From Taiwanofungus camphoratus (Eukaryota; Basidiomycota; Agaricomycetes; Polyporales; Taiwanofungaceae): a DNA stretch of 64,000 bases. The stretch covers positions 3,224,001-3,288,000 of the forward strand of contig CP021222.1 in the NCBI GenBank assembly GCA_003999685.1, written 5' to 3'. Made by a program: the position numbers and the translations under genes. Shown in pieces: positions 1 through 12,436 of this stretch; position 1 is the stretch's first letter, and the number at the start of each line of letters is the position of its first letter. The notes beneath the pieces are model-generated. The model saw nothing but the letters and a program-made list of their open reading frames with translations, did not search any database and was not told the DNA's origin.

Positions 1-2
1 AG

Positions 3-314
3 GTGCGCGGCGCGCCGCGCGGCGTGTGCGCCAGGGCGTTTGGCGACCTGGCGCGGTGCCGGGTGTACCCCGGAACGGGCATGACGAGCGCCCGCGGCTA
101 CATGCGAGTCCCCGCTCCGCTTTGCTTGTGTGCGCTCACGCCCTGACCAGCGCGCATGTCGTCGTGTAGGCCGCATCAGCGGGAGCTTGTCCAGGTGCTC
201 CTGGGCGTGGTTGGGCCGGATGAGGTGCGCGTTTGGTGGTTTGAGGATGACGACGTTGACGACGACCTGTCCATCTACGTTCGTTGGGAGGGGCCGAGAG
301 ACAGGGGGGATTAA
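3..314 (+). CDS. possible 3' end of an unrecognised gene cut by the window edge
   Basis: The frame is open from base 3. A plausible join is 3..127 to 170..314, using a GTGTGC donor, a GTGTAG acceptor and a 42-nt intron, and it ends at TAA 312-314. The last exon encodes a strongly acidic tail containing WWFEDDDVDDDL and then IYVRWEG. No family is recognised. The support is only frame continuity and codon-like composition, so this may not be a gene. The 5' part would lie outside the window. Confidence 0.3.
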
Positions 315-2118
315 GTGCGGATTAAAGATGTTGAAGACCGGCACTTTAGGGAAAGTACCAGCATAGAACACGAGGTTGCCGCTAGCGTCTTCGTACGTTG
401 ATTCACATATTTGTTGTTCACATTGCTTGAATGGCCAAATGCTGGCCCACGTCCTTTATTCGAGCTTTCGTCCAAGTCTGTAAGCCTTGGTGACGCCTGT
501 TGGTTGACACAAAATAGAGCTACCACAAAGGCACACAGTGTATGTGCGGCAAGCGCAAATCCAGGATATCGCCCAAACCCCACTCTGGCTCGGGGCTGGC
601 GGAATCATAAAACACCTTGGTCTGTCAGCAACTATGGCGGATCCTGAGCTGCAGACGTGTGCGTCCTCGCAAATCGCTTGCCACACGCACAGTATTGCGA
701 CCTTTGCAGACCCCGTCTCCTGAGGCCAAACGGCGGAGCGGGTAAGAAAAGCGACCGTTTCCCACACCAAGCTCACATTCAACTGCGAAGAAGGCCTTCT
801 GGCAGACAAGTCGGGGGAACGACATGGCCTCTCATGTGGGCAGGACTGAACCGCAGAGCGCCCGCGACGTATCAGCGGCTCGACATATGCGTGATTGCCC
901 CTTCGTTGCACGACTGGGATTGCATCCGAGCTCAGCCCGTGCAGACTAGCCTTGGAATGTGTGCCAGCCCGTGCGACGGCTGAGACGGGATACGCGTGCG
1001 TGCGGTCCAACACCACGGAACGCGATGCAGAGACCACTTAGCTCAGAGCCATCTAACCGGCGGAACAGCGCAGCAGGCGGCCACAGCTGCCTCTAGTGCA
1101 GGACGCGGACTCCGCGCGCGCGCCGTATCCACTGCGCGGCCCATCAGATCTCAGAGGCAGCCGTTCACTGTTCCTCTCCGCCTCGAATGCGTGCTGCGCT
1201 GGCGCGGGGCCCCCAATGGCAAAAACAGTCCCAGTCCCAGTCCCAGTCCCAGTCCCAGTCTACCCGACTCTCCGTCTCCGAGGGCAAGCACGCGTCTGGC
1301 CGCTGAGATCCCAAAGTTGTTCCCATCATCCGCTACGCCCGGGCGCGCTGATGCGGCTCGACGGCCTCGGACAGCGCAGGCGCAGGCGCGCCGTGGTCTC
1401 TGCGAACGTGATTCTGGGCTGCCAGGCCGGCTACACGGGGGGGGGCTGTGCTGGTGAGACGATGGCGGTCGCAGCAGACCATGCGCCGGGGCGTCTGCGC
1501 AAGCGTGATGGGTTAGTGGGCCTTGGCTCTTCGGCGCTGGCTGTGCAGGGCCCGCGGGGCGCACGGACGCCTCGGAGAGCGGAGAGCGGAGAGCGGGACG
1601 CTGTGACTAACGGAGATCAATGCGGCCACTAGGCCACTAGTAGCACTTGGTCAGCAGAGCAGGTCGGTGGAAATAGTTGGCAGCCACTTGTTATTCAGCT
1701 CCGTCGGTTGAGTCAGATTGTGCGCAGATGCCCAATGTCGCGCTTGGGCAGAGTTCTGCGGAACAAGAGGCCTTAGTCATGACGGATGAATCAGCACTGA
1801 GCACTTTGAGCGCGCGCTCGCTCAGGAGTCCGGACAGGGGTCAAAATGGAGCGAATGTTATTGACGGAAGCTCTGGGGTGTATTGCACATTATTATGGTT
1901 ACATAGCATGTCGAGTAGCACGATTAACGAATATGGTACAGATAGGGGCGAGTATGTAGCTAAGCGTGTGTACGGCGGAGCAGAGAAGTGTCGAAATGAC
2001 AAGTTAAAAATTGGCCGGGCCAGCTGCATCCATCCAGGGGCGGAGAGGCAGCGTCTTCGTCGAGCGCGGTCATGCAGGATGACCCAGCAATTTTGCGCCC
2101 GAGCGCGGATCAGAGGAA
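315..2118. other. intergenic, no supported gene
   Basis: Short open frames occur on both strands, but none has a recognisable domain or a convincing exon chain. The 996-1632 frames are driven by GC-rich simple sequence. The stretch probably holds the 3' flank of the PCL-type cyclin, which ends at 2119. Confidence 0.5.
1226..1260. repeat. (CAGTCC)n hexanucleotide microsatellite
   Basis: Five complete CAGTCC units plus a partial sixth, perfect, inside the GC-rich intergenic region. Confidence 0.9.
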
Positions 2119-3388
2119 TTACACGTAGACCCGCGGGGCGTACGATGCCGTCGGCGCGGCAAGGTGGGAGGCCTCGATGGGCCTGCACCCGGTGACGCTG
2201 CGTGCGACGGCGTACGCAGGCGGCTTCGGCGCCGACGGCGGTGGCATGTGGCCCGCGTGCGCCGGCGGCGGCGGCATCAGCGACGTCCGGGCGGGAAAAT
2301 GAGGAAGAGGAAACGAGTGGAGCAGTTGCAGCGCGGAGGACACCGAGGACGTCCGCGCGTGGCGGGGGGACCGCGTGTGCCCGCGGGGGCTCTCGTGCAG
2401 GCTGTACACAGCGCCCGCATGCGCCCTCGCGACGTGCGGGTGGGAGGGGGTGGGGGCGAGGACGATGTGCGGTGCGGCGTGGGCGTCGCACGCGTGCTTC
2501 GCGGGCGCAGGGCCGTATGCTGCCGCGGGGTCGTGCACATGGGCGTCGGGCGTGCGCGGGGAGGAGGCCGAGTCGCAGGACGACGACTCCGAGTCGAGGT
2601 CCATGCCGTCGCTCGAGTCCGAGCTCCAGCGAGACCGCGGGGGCGACCGCGGCGAGCGGGCCCGCGCACGTGATGGGCGCGCGGCCGAGCGGGATTTGAC
2701 GCGGTGGCGGGGGTGCGAGAGCGACATGATCACGCCGTGGTGCGAGAGGATGTCGGCCTCGTGCACGCCCAGCTCAAAGTCGAGGACGTCCAGGAACTCG
2801 CGCTCGATCCGGCCGATGTCGCGCTTCCCGAAGACACCCGTGCACAAGGCCCAATGGATGTTCTTCAGGGTGGAGTCGTTCAGGTACTGCGCGAAAATGT
2901 CGCATGAGCACCCGGGGCGTGGCGGACGGAGGAGGAAAGACGTACCTTGTTGGCGAGGATGAGTGCACCGAGGAACACGCGCTCGCACGCCCACTGTTCG
3001 AGGGCGATCTGGAGGTGTGGCTTGGCCCTGTCGATATAGACAAGGGTCACGAGGAGGGCAGGGACCTTCACTTCCGCCTTGTGGATGACGTCGGTCACAA
3101 ACGCCGTGAACTTGGCGTGCTCAGAGTGACGTGAAAGCGAGCGGCCTCTGGAGGAAGAGGAGGGGCGGCCCAGTGCATAGTCGACCGTCTCCACCACATT
3201 GTCGACGATGTATTCTGCAGATGGGCGGGGTCAGAGTGCGCACCACCAAAGGTACAGACAGGTTACTCACCGAGGAAGTTGCGGGAGAGGTCGATGTCGA
3301 GGAGCTCCATGAGAGCGGGTGAGTGGAGGGAGGGGTCGACAAGACTGGCCTTGTGCACGGGGGAGAGGCGTTCAGCGGCGACCATCAT
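2119..3388 (-). CDS. PCL1/PCL2-type (Pho80-like) cyclin
   Basis: Exons on the minus strand are 3388..3271, 3214..2946 and 2886..2119, giving 384 aa. Introns are GTGAGT..CTGCAG and GTACGT..CGCAG. Residues about 40-190 form a cyclin box of the fungal PCL family: LANKYLNDSTLKNIHWA is the hallmark, followed by a DIGRIEREFLDVLDFELGV helix. Family knowledge: PCL cyclins activate the Pho85-type kinase in G1/polarity or phosphate and glycogen control. The C-terminal 190 residues are low complexity (Ser, Pro, Ala, His) and likely disordered. The start at 3388 opens with two Met codons; either could initiate. The paralogue or role within the PCL group cannot be fixed from sequence alone. Confidence 0.85.
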
Positions 3389-5793
3389 GGCGGGAGGGGG
3401 AGGGGGAGGGGTGAGGGGACGACTGCCACAGAGGGAGGGGGTTGGGGAGGCGGAACGAGTGTCGAGGGGCGGTATAAAAACGACAGGGATGGTGTAAGCA
3501 CGCAGTCATGGCCGGCACAATGGGTGGTAATGGAATGGGATGATCTGAGATGGCGCTCGGAGGAAGACGCCCAGCTGAGTGTAACGCGACAGCGGGAGTA
3601 GCGTGACAAAGTGACAGGACGGCCCTGTCCCGGTGCAAGCGCCCGCGATCGGCGTGTGCATCGTGATTGGCTGCGATTGGCCCCCCACGCCACCGGGCGT
3701 TGACTCACGCCGCGCCGAGTCAGCGAGTGGTCGCTGTCAGCTGCGCCCTGCCGTGCCAACGCGCCTCCCATATGCGGCAGTATGAATCCGCCACTGCGCG
3801 CTGTGTCAGCCCGGCGCCTGCGAGCATTCCTCTGTGGCTGCATCCGACTCTGAATTCCCTGTCACGGGCATGTCTTTCTTGTCACGATGTGCACCCGCGC
3901 GGTGCGGTCGCAGACAGGCCCGCATTCCCCGACATTCTCGGTGCGTCCGCGTCGGGGGCCCAGTCCACTGTGCCGAGGCGCGTCGGTCTCCTTCGGCCAG
4001 GCCCCTCCTCCAATCGAAAACTAAAAATCCCCACCGAGCCCGATTATCGACGGACGTCGCGTGCAGCCACGTGCGCCGCGATGCCGGCCGCGGCCGACCC
4101 TGGCTCGTCAGTGTCCCCCCTCCATCCTATCCGCTCCTGCAGCCTCCTAAACGCTCGGATGCATACGCAATGAAGGCCTGGACCCTCCCGTGCGCGCGCG
4201 CCTGGCCCACCGCTGTCGGTCCTGCGGTTCGCAGATTCTTCCGACCTGTCCCATCGCAAGGCCCTTCTGCGTCCATGCATCGGTCCAGATTCCAAATTGC
4301 ACGCTCCAGCTATTGGACGAGAAGCGAAGCCACCCATCATTCGGTGGCTGGGCTCTCACGTAACTCGACCCCGCACGATGATCTTCCCGTTTTGCACCTC
4401 ATCCAGACCGGTCGCGAGCCGCCCCACATGTTTATCTTATGATCTATCCCTCTCCCATCTTGAAATCATGTCCACGTATAGCACGACTGCCCTCGCTTGG
4501 ATCAAACGGGTTATACTGCCTATCGCTCCCGGGACGATAACGTCCATCGTCTTCTGGACACACATGTCCCGGCTCGTCATACCATGATTCATTGCAGGCA
4601 CGTCACAGTGATCGGAAGGAATATATCAAACAAATAAAGCCATTCCCGCAACTTGCGCTATGCGGGCGGTTTCAGCGTACTGCATCTCCTGCGCCCGTAG
4701 TCAGTCTCCGGACTGCGGTTTGACGCCCCAGTACCTGCGTTGGCAAAGACGCTGCCTCCTCGACGACCTAGCGCGCGTGCTATCATGCACTTAATATAGA
4801 CTGCCCCCGCGATGGCTGCCCATGCTCCCTCTCCTTCGCGAAGCCGGCGCTACTCGCGAGCTGTGTATCGCCTCCTCGCAACCCCGCAACTGTCCGACGC
4901 GCGCTTTCGTGCGTGCGTGCGCTCGCCGCTCCAGCACGCGAGGCCGTCCCGAGTCGCGCACGACTCGCCGCCAGCCCGTGTCACTCACTCTACGCGTGAA
5001 ATGCGGACACGCGTCTGATTCGGCGTCACGAATCGCAATCAATCATCACGCATCGTGCATCGTGCATCGTGCATCAGCGCGCGGGGGACGTCGTCCAAAC
5101 GCGGCATTGCCATACTAGCCGAGACTCGCGCCAGACAGGGAAACGCGTCGGGGCGCGAGACGCCGGGCGGGCGCCTCGCCCGGAGGCGTTCAATGTCCGG
5201 ATCTGGCAATGTGATTAGTTTGGAACTCACGCATCCATTATCGCCTGGCTGCCAACGCGCACCTCCCGAACAAGCCAGATGTACGATAGTCCGCGATGAT
5301 GACTGGGCCAGCGCGACGCGCGGAATTTGTCTTTAGCGCTCAGCTGCGGCGTGCTTCGTGCTTGGGAAATCAACCGGTCGCCGTGAATTCAGCGGTGGCA
5401 TCTCCAAGCCACCAAGCCTCTCGGCGTGCTGCTCTTGCTGCACCTCGGGAAACCTATCACAGCCCGGTTTCAGCGCCCTCGCCGCAGTTCAGGGTAGCAA
5501 TACACACAAGGTGACATTGTGAGTATGGGAACAGCAACCAAGACAGCTCGGAGACAGGCCACACCGGCCAAGCCTGCGAAGAGAGGCGTCACTAGCATAC
5601 AAAACTAAACTACAGCGTCAAGTCTACAACACAGATTCCCCCCGCCGCGGGCCAAGTCAATCCCTACGTACTCGCCTAGAGACCGTCACAGCCCCCGTGG
5701 CGCCCGTCCGATATTGATATCAAACGCCCGAGACCGCCGTCGTGCAGACTAGCCGGAACAAAATGAGGCAAAGTCAAAAGGAGAAAACTCCGT
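3389..5793. other. intergenic, 2.4 kb, no supported gene
   Basis: This lies between the start of the cyclin and the 3' end of the AT-hook gene. Open frames are short and GC-driven. An ACGCG core resembling MCB/SCB-type G1 elements occurs near 3584, about 200 bp upstream of the cyclin ATG. That is only suggestive. Confidence 0.4.
5050..5075. repeat. (GCATCGT)n heptamer microsatellite
   Basis: Three complete GCATCGT units and a five-base partial unit, perfect. Confidence 0.85.
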
Positions 5794-7088
5794 TTAGCCG
5801 AGCGCTGGTGTGCCAGCGGAAGCGGAAGCGGGCGCTGGCGTTGATGCGGCAGCGGAGGACGCCTTGCCCTTCGCCTTGCCGTTGTTCCTGCTCCCCTTTG
5901 GCCGCCCTCTGGGCCGTTTGCTGGCGGCCTGATCCCCGCTCAGGTCGTCGCCGCTGCGTTTCGTCCCTGAAGCGGTGGAAGCCGAAGATTCGGCCTGTAA
6001 CCGCAACTCCTTTAAATACCTGTGTGATATTTATGGGTTGGAACCATGGGAACAAGACCATGATGGAATGGGCGTACTGTGCAGATTTTTCCTCTAGTGT
6101 AGTCTGGAGGCTAGGCAGGGGCGGCTGGCCGAGTTCTTGTCTGAGTCTGTCCACATCGTGCTTGGCAATAGCATAGTCTCCATCTGAAATGGCTTGTATT
6201 TTTTGCTTCAAGTCGTTGCATCTGTTGAGATTCTGGTCAATAGGATCGGAACGGGCATATAGGCCCAGAGCATGCGCGAAACCGAATCACAGTAACAACC
6301 AAAGTACGCACTCTTTATTCAGTGTGGCTTCCATTATATCAGCCTACACAGACATAATTAGAATGGAGTAATTTGAGCATAGCTATTTATATATTGAACC
6401 GACTCGCCTTGTCTCGATCTTCGTTGACCTGCCACACAGATATTGAATGCATGCTCGGAATAGGGGAGACGCAAGTCCGATGCGCACCTCTCGTAGGCAG
6501 TTCAAGAGTCTTGACCGCTCGCTCTCCAATCTGATTGCACCATTTCAGATCGCGTATGACCTGCTTGGAGAGGGAAGACCGTACTTATTCTTCTGCTCCT
6601 TTAAATCCTGGATCGCCTTGTTCTTCTGTTCCAGCGACGCGTGTGCGGAAAGGATGTGCGCAGTGTGTAGTTGCAGGGTCAATGCATGTTTCCTGAAGTG
6701 CGGAGACGGTGGGTGCAGGGGGTGAAGGAGATGCATAGCAGGTGTTCGACAGCGCCGCGATTAGCCAAAAAAATAAGACCAGCGTCAGCCGCAAGCCGCA
6801 CAGGATGTATATGAAAATCGGGTCGTGATGACGTCGTCGCCAATGGTTGGAAGACGGGAACAGCGATCAAGCGAATTCGCAATAAATAGAAATAGACGGT
6901 ACGGCAGGAGGACATGGCGGACAACGAGCCGCGACAGCGACAACGTAGGGGGAGCGGGGAGGGACGCACTTCAATTCTGCGGTCTTGGCGAGGTGCACGA
7001 GGTTTTTGGTCCAGTCGCCCGTTGCGAGTAAGGGGGTGTTGGCATTTGCGGACGAGGAGGCGGTCGAGGCGGACGCGCCCGTCGCCAT
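5794..7088 (-). CDS. coiled-coil protein with C-terminal AT-hook
   Basis: Seven exons: 7088..6970, 6692..6585, 6530..6488, 6428..6408, 6343..6312, 6221..6078 and 6019..5794, giving 230 aa. After an Ala/Ser-rich start, residues about 30-165 are charged and heptad-like (for example QKNKAIQDLKEQKNKLESER), so a coiled coil is likely. Residues 190-198 read KRPRGRPKG, a canonical AT-hook core (GRP flanked by basic residues) that binds the minor groove of AT-rich DNA. The tail is Ala/Ser/Pro-rich. This suggests a nuclear, chromatin-associated protein, but no named complex is recognised. Exon 4 is only 21 nt and its following intron starts with GC (CAAG|GCGAGT), the only join that keeps the frame open. 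Intron 1 is long for this window at 277 nt, so an unseen exon is possible. Confidence 0.8.
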
Positions 7089-9085
7089 TGCGAAGAATGC
7101 GGTGAGATTTGGCGGGAAAGATGCTGGGGGTTCCTGGGGGAGGCGCGAGGTCCTCCGGGACTGCGCAGCCTGCATTCTCGTCCGCTCCCACGCCTTCCCG
7201 TTGGCGCCCACGGCCCCCAAACACTTCGCGGAGGACGGGCAGGTCGATTTTGAATTTCATGGCCGGACGTTGGGCTGGACAACCAGAGGTTGTAAGCCGA
7301 ATCGACAATATCATCCGGCGTGCCCGTCTTTCTATCCTGCTTGCAAGTCGACTCATCCGGAACTCATCAATGGCGCCAACTGAATTTTTTGCTGTGACCT
7401 ACTTCAGCCGACCCTTCGAATGTGACAGTGGTATCGTGACTTCGACGTTCTTGGAATTGTCGGATCTCCTTCTTTCGATGCTTCAGGCATTGCGTCCTTA
7501 CTAAGGAAGCGTCCATATGGCGCTTGACCCCCTGATGTTCGGAGGTGCAGTTGGTCATATTATTTCCGACGTTGTAAGCAGCCAGTGATAGCTGACTACC
7601 GTCGTTGTTGACATTGATGATGCAAGTGAGTCGAATGACCTCCAGTGCTGAGGCAGCAAGCCCCTGCATCTGCTATTGTATTGACCTTCCCAAATTTATG
7701 ACGTTTTCGCATATTTTTTCTCACATTTATTCCCTGGTAGAATTACCGGTCTTCCTCCAGCGGTCTAAGTCCTCTGTTGGTACACCAAGTGCGAGTTTTC
7801 GCCTCAAGATGTGCTAGTCCAGATGCTATAAGGAGCAAGACTTGCTCCTGTCCTTCTCCGCAGGTGCGCTGAACGCTGGTGGATATATAGGGATTGTCAC
7901 TTTCATCACAGGTCGGCGCTTACCACGACACTGATTTTCTGGAATATCCGGACACTTGTTGCGCAAACTCGTATTACTTTCTCAAGCTAGCGACGCTATT
8001 TCGTAAGGCCAATGTTTGATGCTTGTCAGTATCTCCACAGTCCGGAGGTTCAAATAGAATAGTATGGCCCGTTGTCGCCCCGCACGGACCCTTGATGGCC
8101 ATATGGACGGAACCAAAGAAGCTCCTCAGAACCAGTCTCCGTATCCCGCCATCAGTGGAACCGCTGTTATCGACAGTCTATCTGAATTTTAGCAGGGTCT
8201 ACGACAGCAATTTGATCCACATCGGGCATAAGTGATCTTTTGCCCATGCTACGACATCTCTAATTTATTCTTCATGTTCCCAAAGTTGGCCGTAGCGTCC
8301 GGTCGCGGCGTTTCACATTCTGACATACTATGTTTTGGGGGCACGAGCATTGTCCCTTCGGAAATATCATGTGGCGCAGAAGAGCGACGGTCCATCAGGG
8401 CCCTTCCATAGTCTGAATCTCTGCAACGTCCAAGCCAAGCCGAGACCATAAAGACTTCATGGTAAGCACTTATTTACTAAGCAGACACAAGCTACTATTC
8501 GTGTGGGGCGATCTTTTCAGTCACACCTCATCACAAAATCTCGACAGGCCTTCGTGAAGTATGGAAGGAACCAGAAAGCGGTGGTGTCAATACTGAAGAC
8601 AAGCTAGGCTTTGCTAAGCTTCAAAAATAAGGGGTTGCTATCAGCATCAGCTGAATGACCCGAATATGACAGGCCACATGGGGTGAGGAATGCTCGCTGT
8701 CCCTATGTCTAGTGATTGGTACCATGCGCCGCGCCGCATTTCAAGGCAATGAGTACCGGTAAAACATCTTTTCAAATCACCCTCTGCAAGGTCTCTGGGA
8801 GTGAATGCCCTACATATAGAATCCCGATCCATTTGACAACATGCTTTCTGAACTTGTCAGCGGTAGGCAAACCACAATATCGGACACCGTTGTGAGAGAG
8901 AGCTTCTGAAACAACGGTAGACATTTGTCATGACCTCAGTCTCACAGTCGAATCCGAAGAAGCCATTAATGTGAGAATATCTGTCAAATCCGAGTGAGAC
9001 AGGCCGAAAATCATCACGTACGACAGAGGAAGTAATATATAGGTAGGTATACATCGTGACAGTACATACAGGTGCAGTTACACTA
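7089..9085. other. intergenic, 2 kb, no supported gene
   Basis: Only short frames without domains or splice-compatible neighbours. The right part is the 3' flank of the RING gene that ends at 9086. Confidence 0.45.
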
Positions 9086-11546
9086 TTAGGGGATGTATAT
9101 TTTGGAATAGCCTTCCACGCTGTCAGGGACACAGCGTCAGTTAGAATGTTCTGCTCCTCAGTTTGCGACTAACCTTCGGCGGCAGCACGGGCAAGTGTGT
9201 TTTGACGCTGAGGAGCGTGATGCCAGGTTCTCCCGACAGTCATCGCATAGCGCAAGGCATCTGTGCGTCAAGAACATCGCGCGAAGCCAGTCGGCCGAAA
9301 TGTACTTCGTGAGCAGCACAACACCCCATCCGCCGCGACCCACTCACCGACAAGGCCAGCAAATGATCTCTCGTGGCTCCGTCGTGCAGATAACACAGTT
9401 GTATATGTGTTCTGCTGGCGGGTTGTTGGCGCTGTTGTCCATCGCCGACGCCCCTGATGCCCTCCTTTCTCTGGCAAACTCGTCCCAGTCGTCAAACTTG
9501 TCGTCTGGGGCAGTCTGAGAAGCACCCGACATGAGTCTTCCGTACTGCCGGCGAGTGAGGGGAGAGGGCGATGTCATGTGCGCGAGCAGTAGTGGGGCAG
9601 ATGATACGGCTTCCCCCTCCGAGAGTTCGCTGTAAAGCTGCAAGGCCTCGCCGTGTGTATCATCTTCGTCGTCTGTGGAACTGGAGGGCGTAGCCTGACG
9701 GGAGTCTGGCTGCAGTGCATCAAGCGGCGGCTCAAAGTCTTCGTCGTCATCATCACTGACAGATTCTCCGCGCAAGAATTGCCGGTAGATACCCACTTCA
9801 GGCTCATCCGTGTTTTCTTGAGCACTCGTTATCTGGTCTGTCGTAGTCGCCGCATGAGCCTGAGCAGGGTTGTTTGCAGGTCGCCGCTTTTGTCTCATGA
9901 GTGCCCAGAGAACCAGACAGAGCGTCCATCCTGCCTTCAAAACACTGAGCAAAAATTTTCTGGTTTCTCTGTGCCATTCTGCATGGACCATAGCATCCGC
10001 CCATGCGTCAGCAGGCTTCGTTCTCGCTCTCACATTGCTGATTTCGTTGGCGAATCCACGCTTGGGCATTCTGCGCTTCCCTTGCCTCTCGAAAGCAGGT
10101 GATATCGACACCACGCCCGACCGGTCAACCTCGATGGTCCCGCGGTCTTCATCGGCCTGGCGCCGCGCTATATCAGCGGCGCTTGCACCGACAACCCCCC
10201 CTACTTCGTTACCCAGTCCTGCAATGTTCGTCACTTCCATACTAGCCGTGCCCAACCGGAAAAGAGCGATACTGAAATCCTCATCCAATTTTGGCATGAG
10301 GGTGTCGGCGTGCCCGATGAACGGTCTGGTAATGGCGCCCTCCAGAAACATCTGCGTCATAGCATTCAAGGAGATGCTGAGGAAGATGATCAGACAGAGA
10401 AGGGATTCGACAACACATGGAACGAAATTAGAAATTGGGTAAGACGGAGGAGAGACCCAAATCACGGCGTGGAAATGAGTCAGCGTGAGAACAGAGCACA
10501 GTGCCGTTGGCAATAGTCGTTGTCGTGCCCATTCCTTCTTTACCTCAAGACAATGCAACAGCGTGAGCTAATAACGGTCAAGTCAATACGGCTGTAATTA
10601 CTGTTGTAAGCACATTGGACGGACCTGTAGGAGTGGTATGATCATAGTAATCATGATATGTATGTCCGGTCTTGAAGGGCCACCCTGCACCTTATGGCCA
10701 TGAGTTGACGGAGATGAGTAGATGTAGAGCTGAAACGCAAAGGAGAACTGGGACGATGGATTAGCACAAGCGGTGAACATACACATGCGACATACTAGAT
10801 TGAACGGGGAATTCTGATGATTTATACCTTCCAACCCACTTGTGAGAGCTCCTACTGCAAGTGCAATGCAGGCGGATGTAAAAGTGAACCAGCATATATC
10901 CTCCATTGGCTTGCAGGCAACCCAGTCATTGATGGTTTGTAACCAACCCCATTTCCATGATGGGAAGAGGTGTGCTCCTTGAAGAAGCAGTACTAGCCAA
11001 ATAAGCAGGGACTTTGTCAAAAGATAGATTGACGGTATGCGGAAACTCCATCGAGAAAATGTCGAAGACAAGTTAACAGGAAAAAGAGAGCTGGAGACCA
11101 TACGGCGGACAGACCAACGTGTTCTGTAATTGTGAAGATGATGCAAACCCAACTGACGGCGAGGAGGCACGACAATGTTCTGAATGCGGTTCAGGACCAA
11201 TGCCTGCCAGTAATCAGCATCGATGCTCGCGTCATGAACAACCTGCGCTGTCGCTCACTATGATGAATAACCCAAGGAAATAGCCAGACGTGATGAAACC
11301 TAGTGGTCCCGGTACAGGTGGCATACTGGGGCCTGTGCTGGTGTCCTGCGCCCCGTGTCTACGGACAGCCGTACTAGAATACAAACGGGGCTGGGATACA
11401 ATGTCTTGGTTGAGCATGTTGTCTAGCCGGCGTACTCGGGCCAGAACTCGGGACGGGAGCTCAAGGATACGAGAAGCCAGATTCAAAGTAGCATTGTATA
11501 AAGTGGGGCTTTCGTCGGTCGCATTGAGTGCACCGTGGCCATCCAT
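9086..11546 (-). CDS. multi-pass membrane RING protein, Asi1/Asi3-like E3 ligase
   Basis: Six exons: 11546..11259, 11203..10796, 10747..10625, 10567..9348, 9260..9174 and 9119..9086, giving 719 aa. The N-terminus carries an N-glycosylation sequon (NATLN) and a hydrophobic segment. Several further hydrophobic segments follow up to about residue 320. The middle is acidic and Ser-rich. The C-terminal RING reads CVIC, then CWPCRCLALCDDC, then CPCC, and the protein ends VEGYSKIYIP. Family knowledge: yeast Asi1/Asi3 have this layout (luminal N-terminus, transmembrane helices, C-terminal RING) and act in inner-nuclear-membrane protein degradation. Assignment to that family is inference from architecture. 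The position usually held by His (PCGH in related RINGs) is Cys here. The 34-nt last exon is easily missed; without it the protein would end at a false stop at 9158. The hAT MITE lies 175 bp upstream of the ATG. Confidence 0.8.
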
Positions 11547-11720
11547 TTGTGCTGGAATGGCTCAGAGGTGATATTCAGAATCTCACAAGGCTAATGGTGA
11601 AACATCAGGACGCGAGATCAAGAGGCTGAAATAGACGCCGTAATCAACCAGTCTTATGTCATATCGTCACGGTTACATTTTATTTATATACCTTCAGCCG
11701 TTTTGTAAGTGTAGACAAGG

Positions 11721-12402
11721 TAGTGCTGCCGTGAGGTGAGGTGAAGGTCACCTTAAGGTGTCAGAGTTGCTACCTTCACTTACCTTAAGGTAGCCAAGGT
11801 GCACCTTGAGATACCTTGAGGTAACCGGCAGAGCATAGGCCGATGCGGCTGAGACTATCCCATACCATGCATGGAAGGTGAATAACCCCAGAATGGCTTG
11901 ATACAGTAGGTGTTATTTGCGTGAGGCGAATAACTTGTTGTAGGATCTCATTCGCAAATGAGTGTATCAACAAATATTACAATGACATATAGTAGAGGCA
12001 GTACAGTAGAGTTCTAACATGACTAAAATCACTCTGCTCAGAAGCTCCAAGAGGTCCATCTGACAGATCAACCTTGAATGTTGATGCAGCTGCATTCTCT
12101 TTCACCTAATCTTGAATGAATGTAAGGCAGTCCTACCGCAACTTGAATTTAAGACTTTAGGAGCATACCCATCGCTACTGGACCAAGACAGCTGCATTGT
12201 GTAACGGTCTCTGGCCTTCATTGCTTGAGAAAAAAATGTGCTTTAATGCACATAACGTGACCGGTTCTCTCGCAACACAAGTCAGGCTGTTACCTTGAGT
12301 TACCTCAAGGTGACCTTGAGGTACCTTAAGGTAATCGGCATGCGTGCCGGTGCACCTCACCTCACCTTAAGGTCTGAGGTACCTCACCTCACGGCAGCAC
12401 TA
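11721..12402. mobile_element. hAT-type MITE (non-autonomous DNA transposon)
   Basis: The 682-bp element has perfect 22-bp terminal inverted repeats: TAGTGCTGCCGTGAGGTGAG plus GT at 11721-11742, and its exact reverse complement at 12381-12402. It is flanked by a perfect 8-bp target-site duplication AGACAAGG (11713-11720 and 12403-12410). An 8-bp duplication with TAGTG termini is diagnostic of the hAT superfamily. Subterminal regions at both ends hold many copies of short CCTTAAGGT/CCTTGAGGT motifs, as expected for transposase-binding sites. There is no transposase frame, so it needs an autonomous partner. The perfect repeats and duplication suggest recent insertion. It sits in the upstream region of the Asi-like gene. 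Confidence 0.93.
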
Positions 12403-12436
12403 AGACAAGGAACTTGAAGCTTGAAGCTGAAGCCCA

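Noticed and set aside
996-1632. Overlapping long open frames on both strands with a Pro/Ser/Val repeat
   Set aside because: Created by the (CAGTCC)n microsatellite and high GC; no domain, no splice partners.
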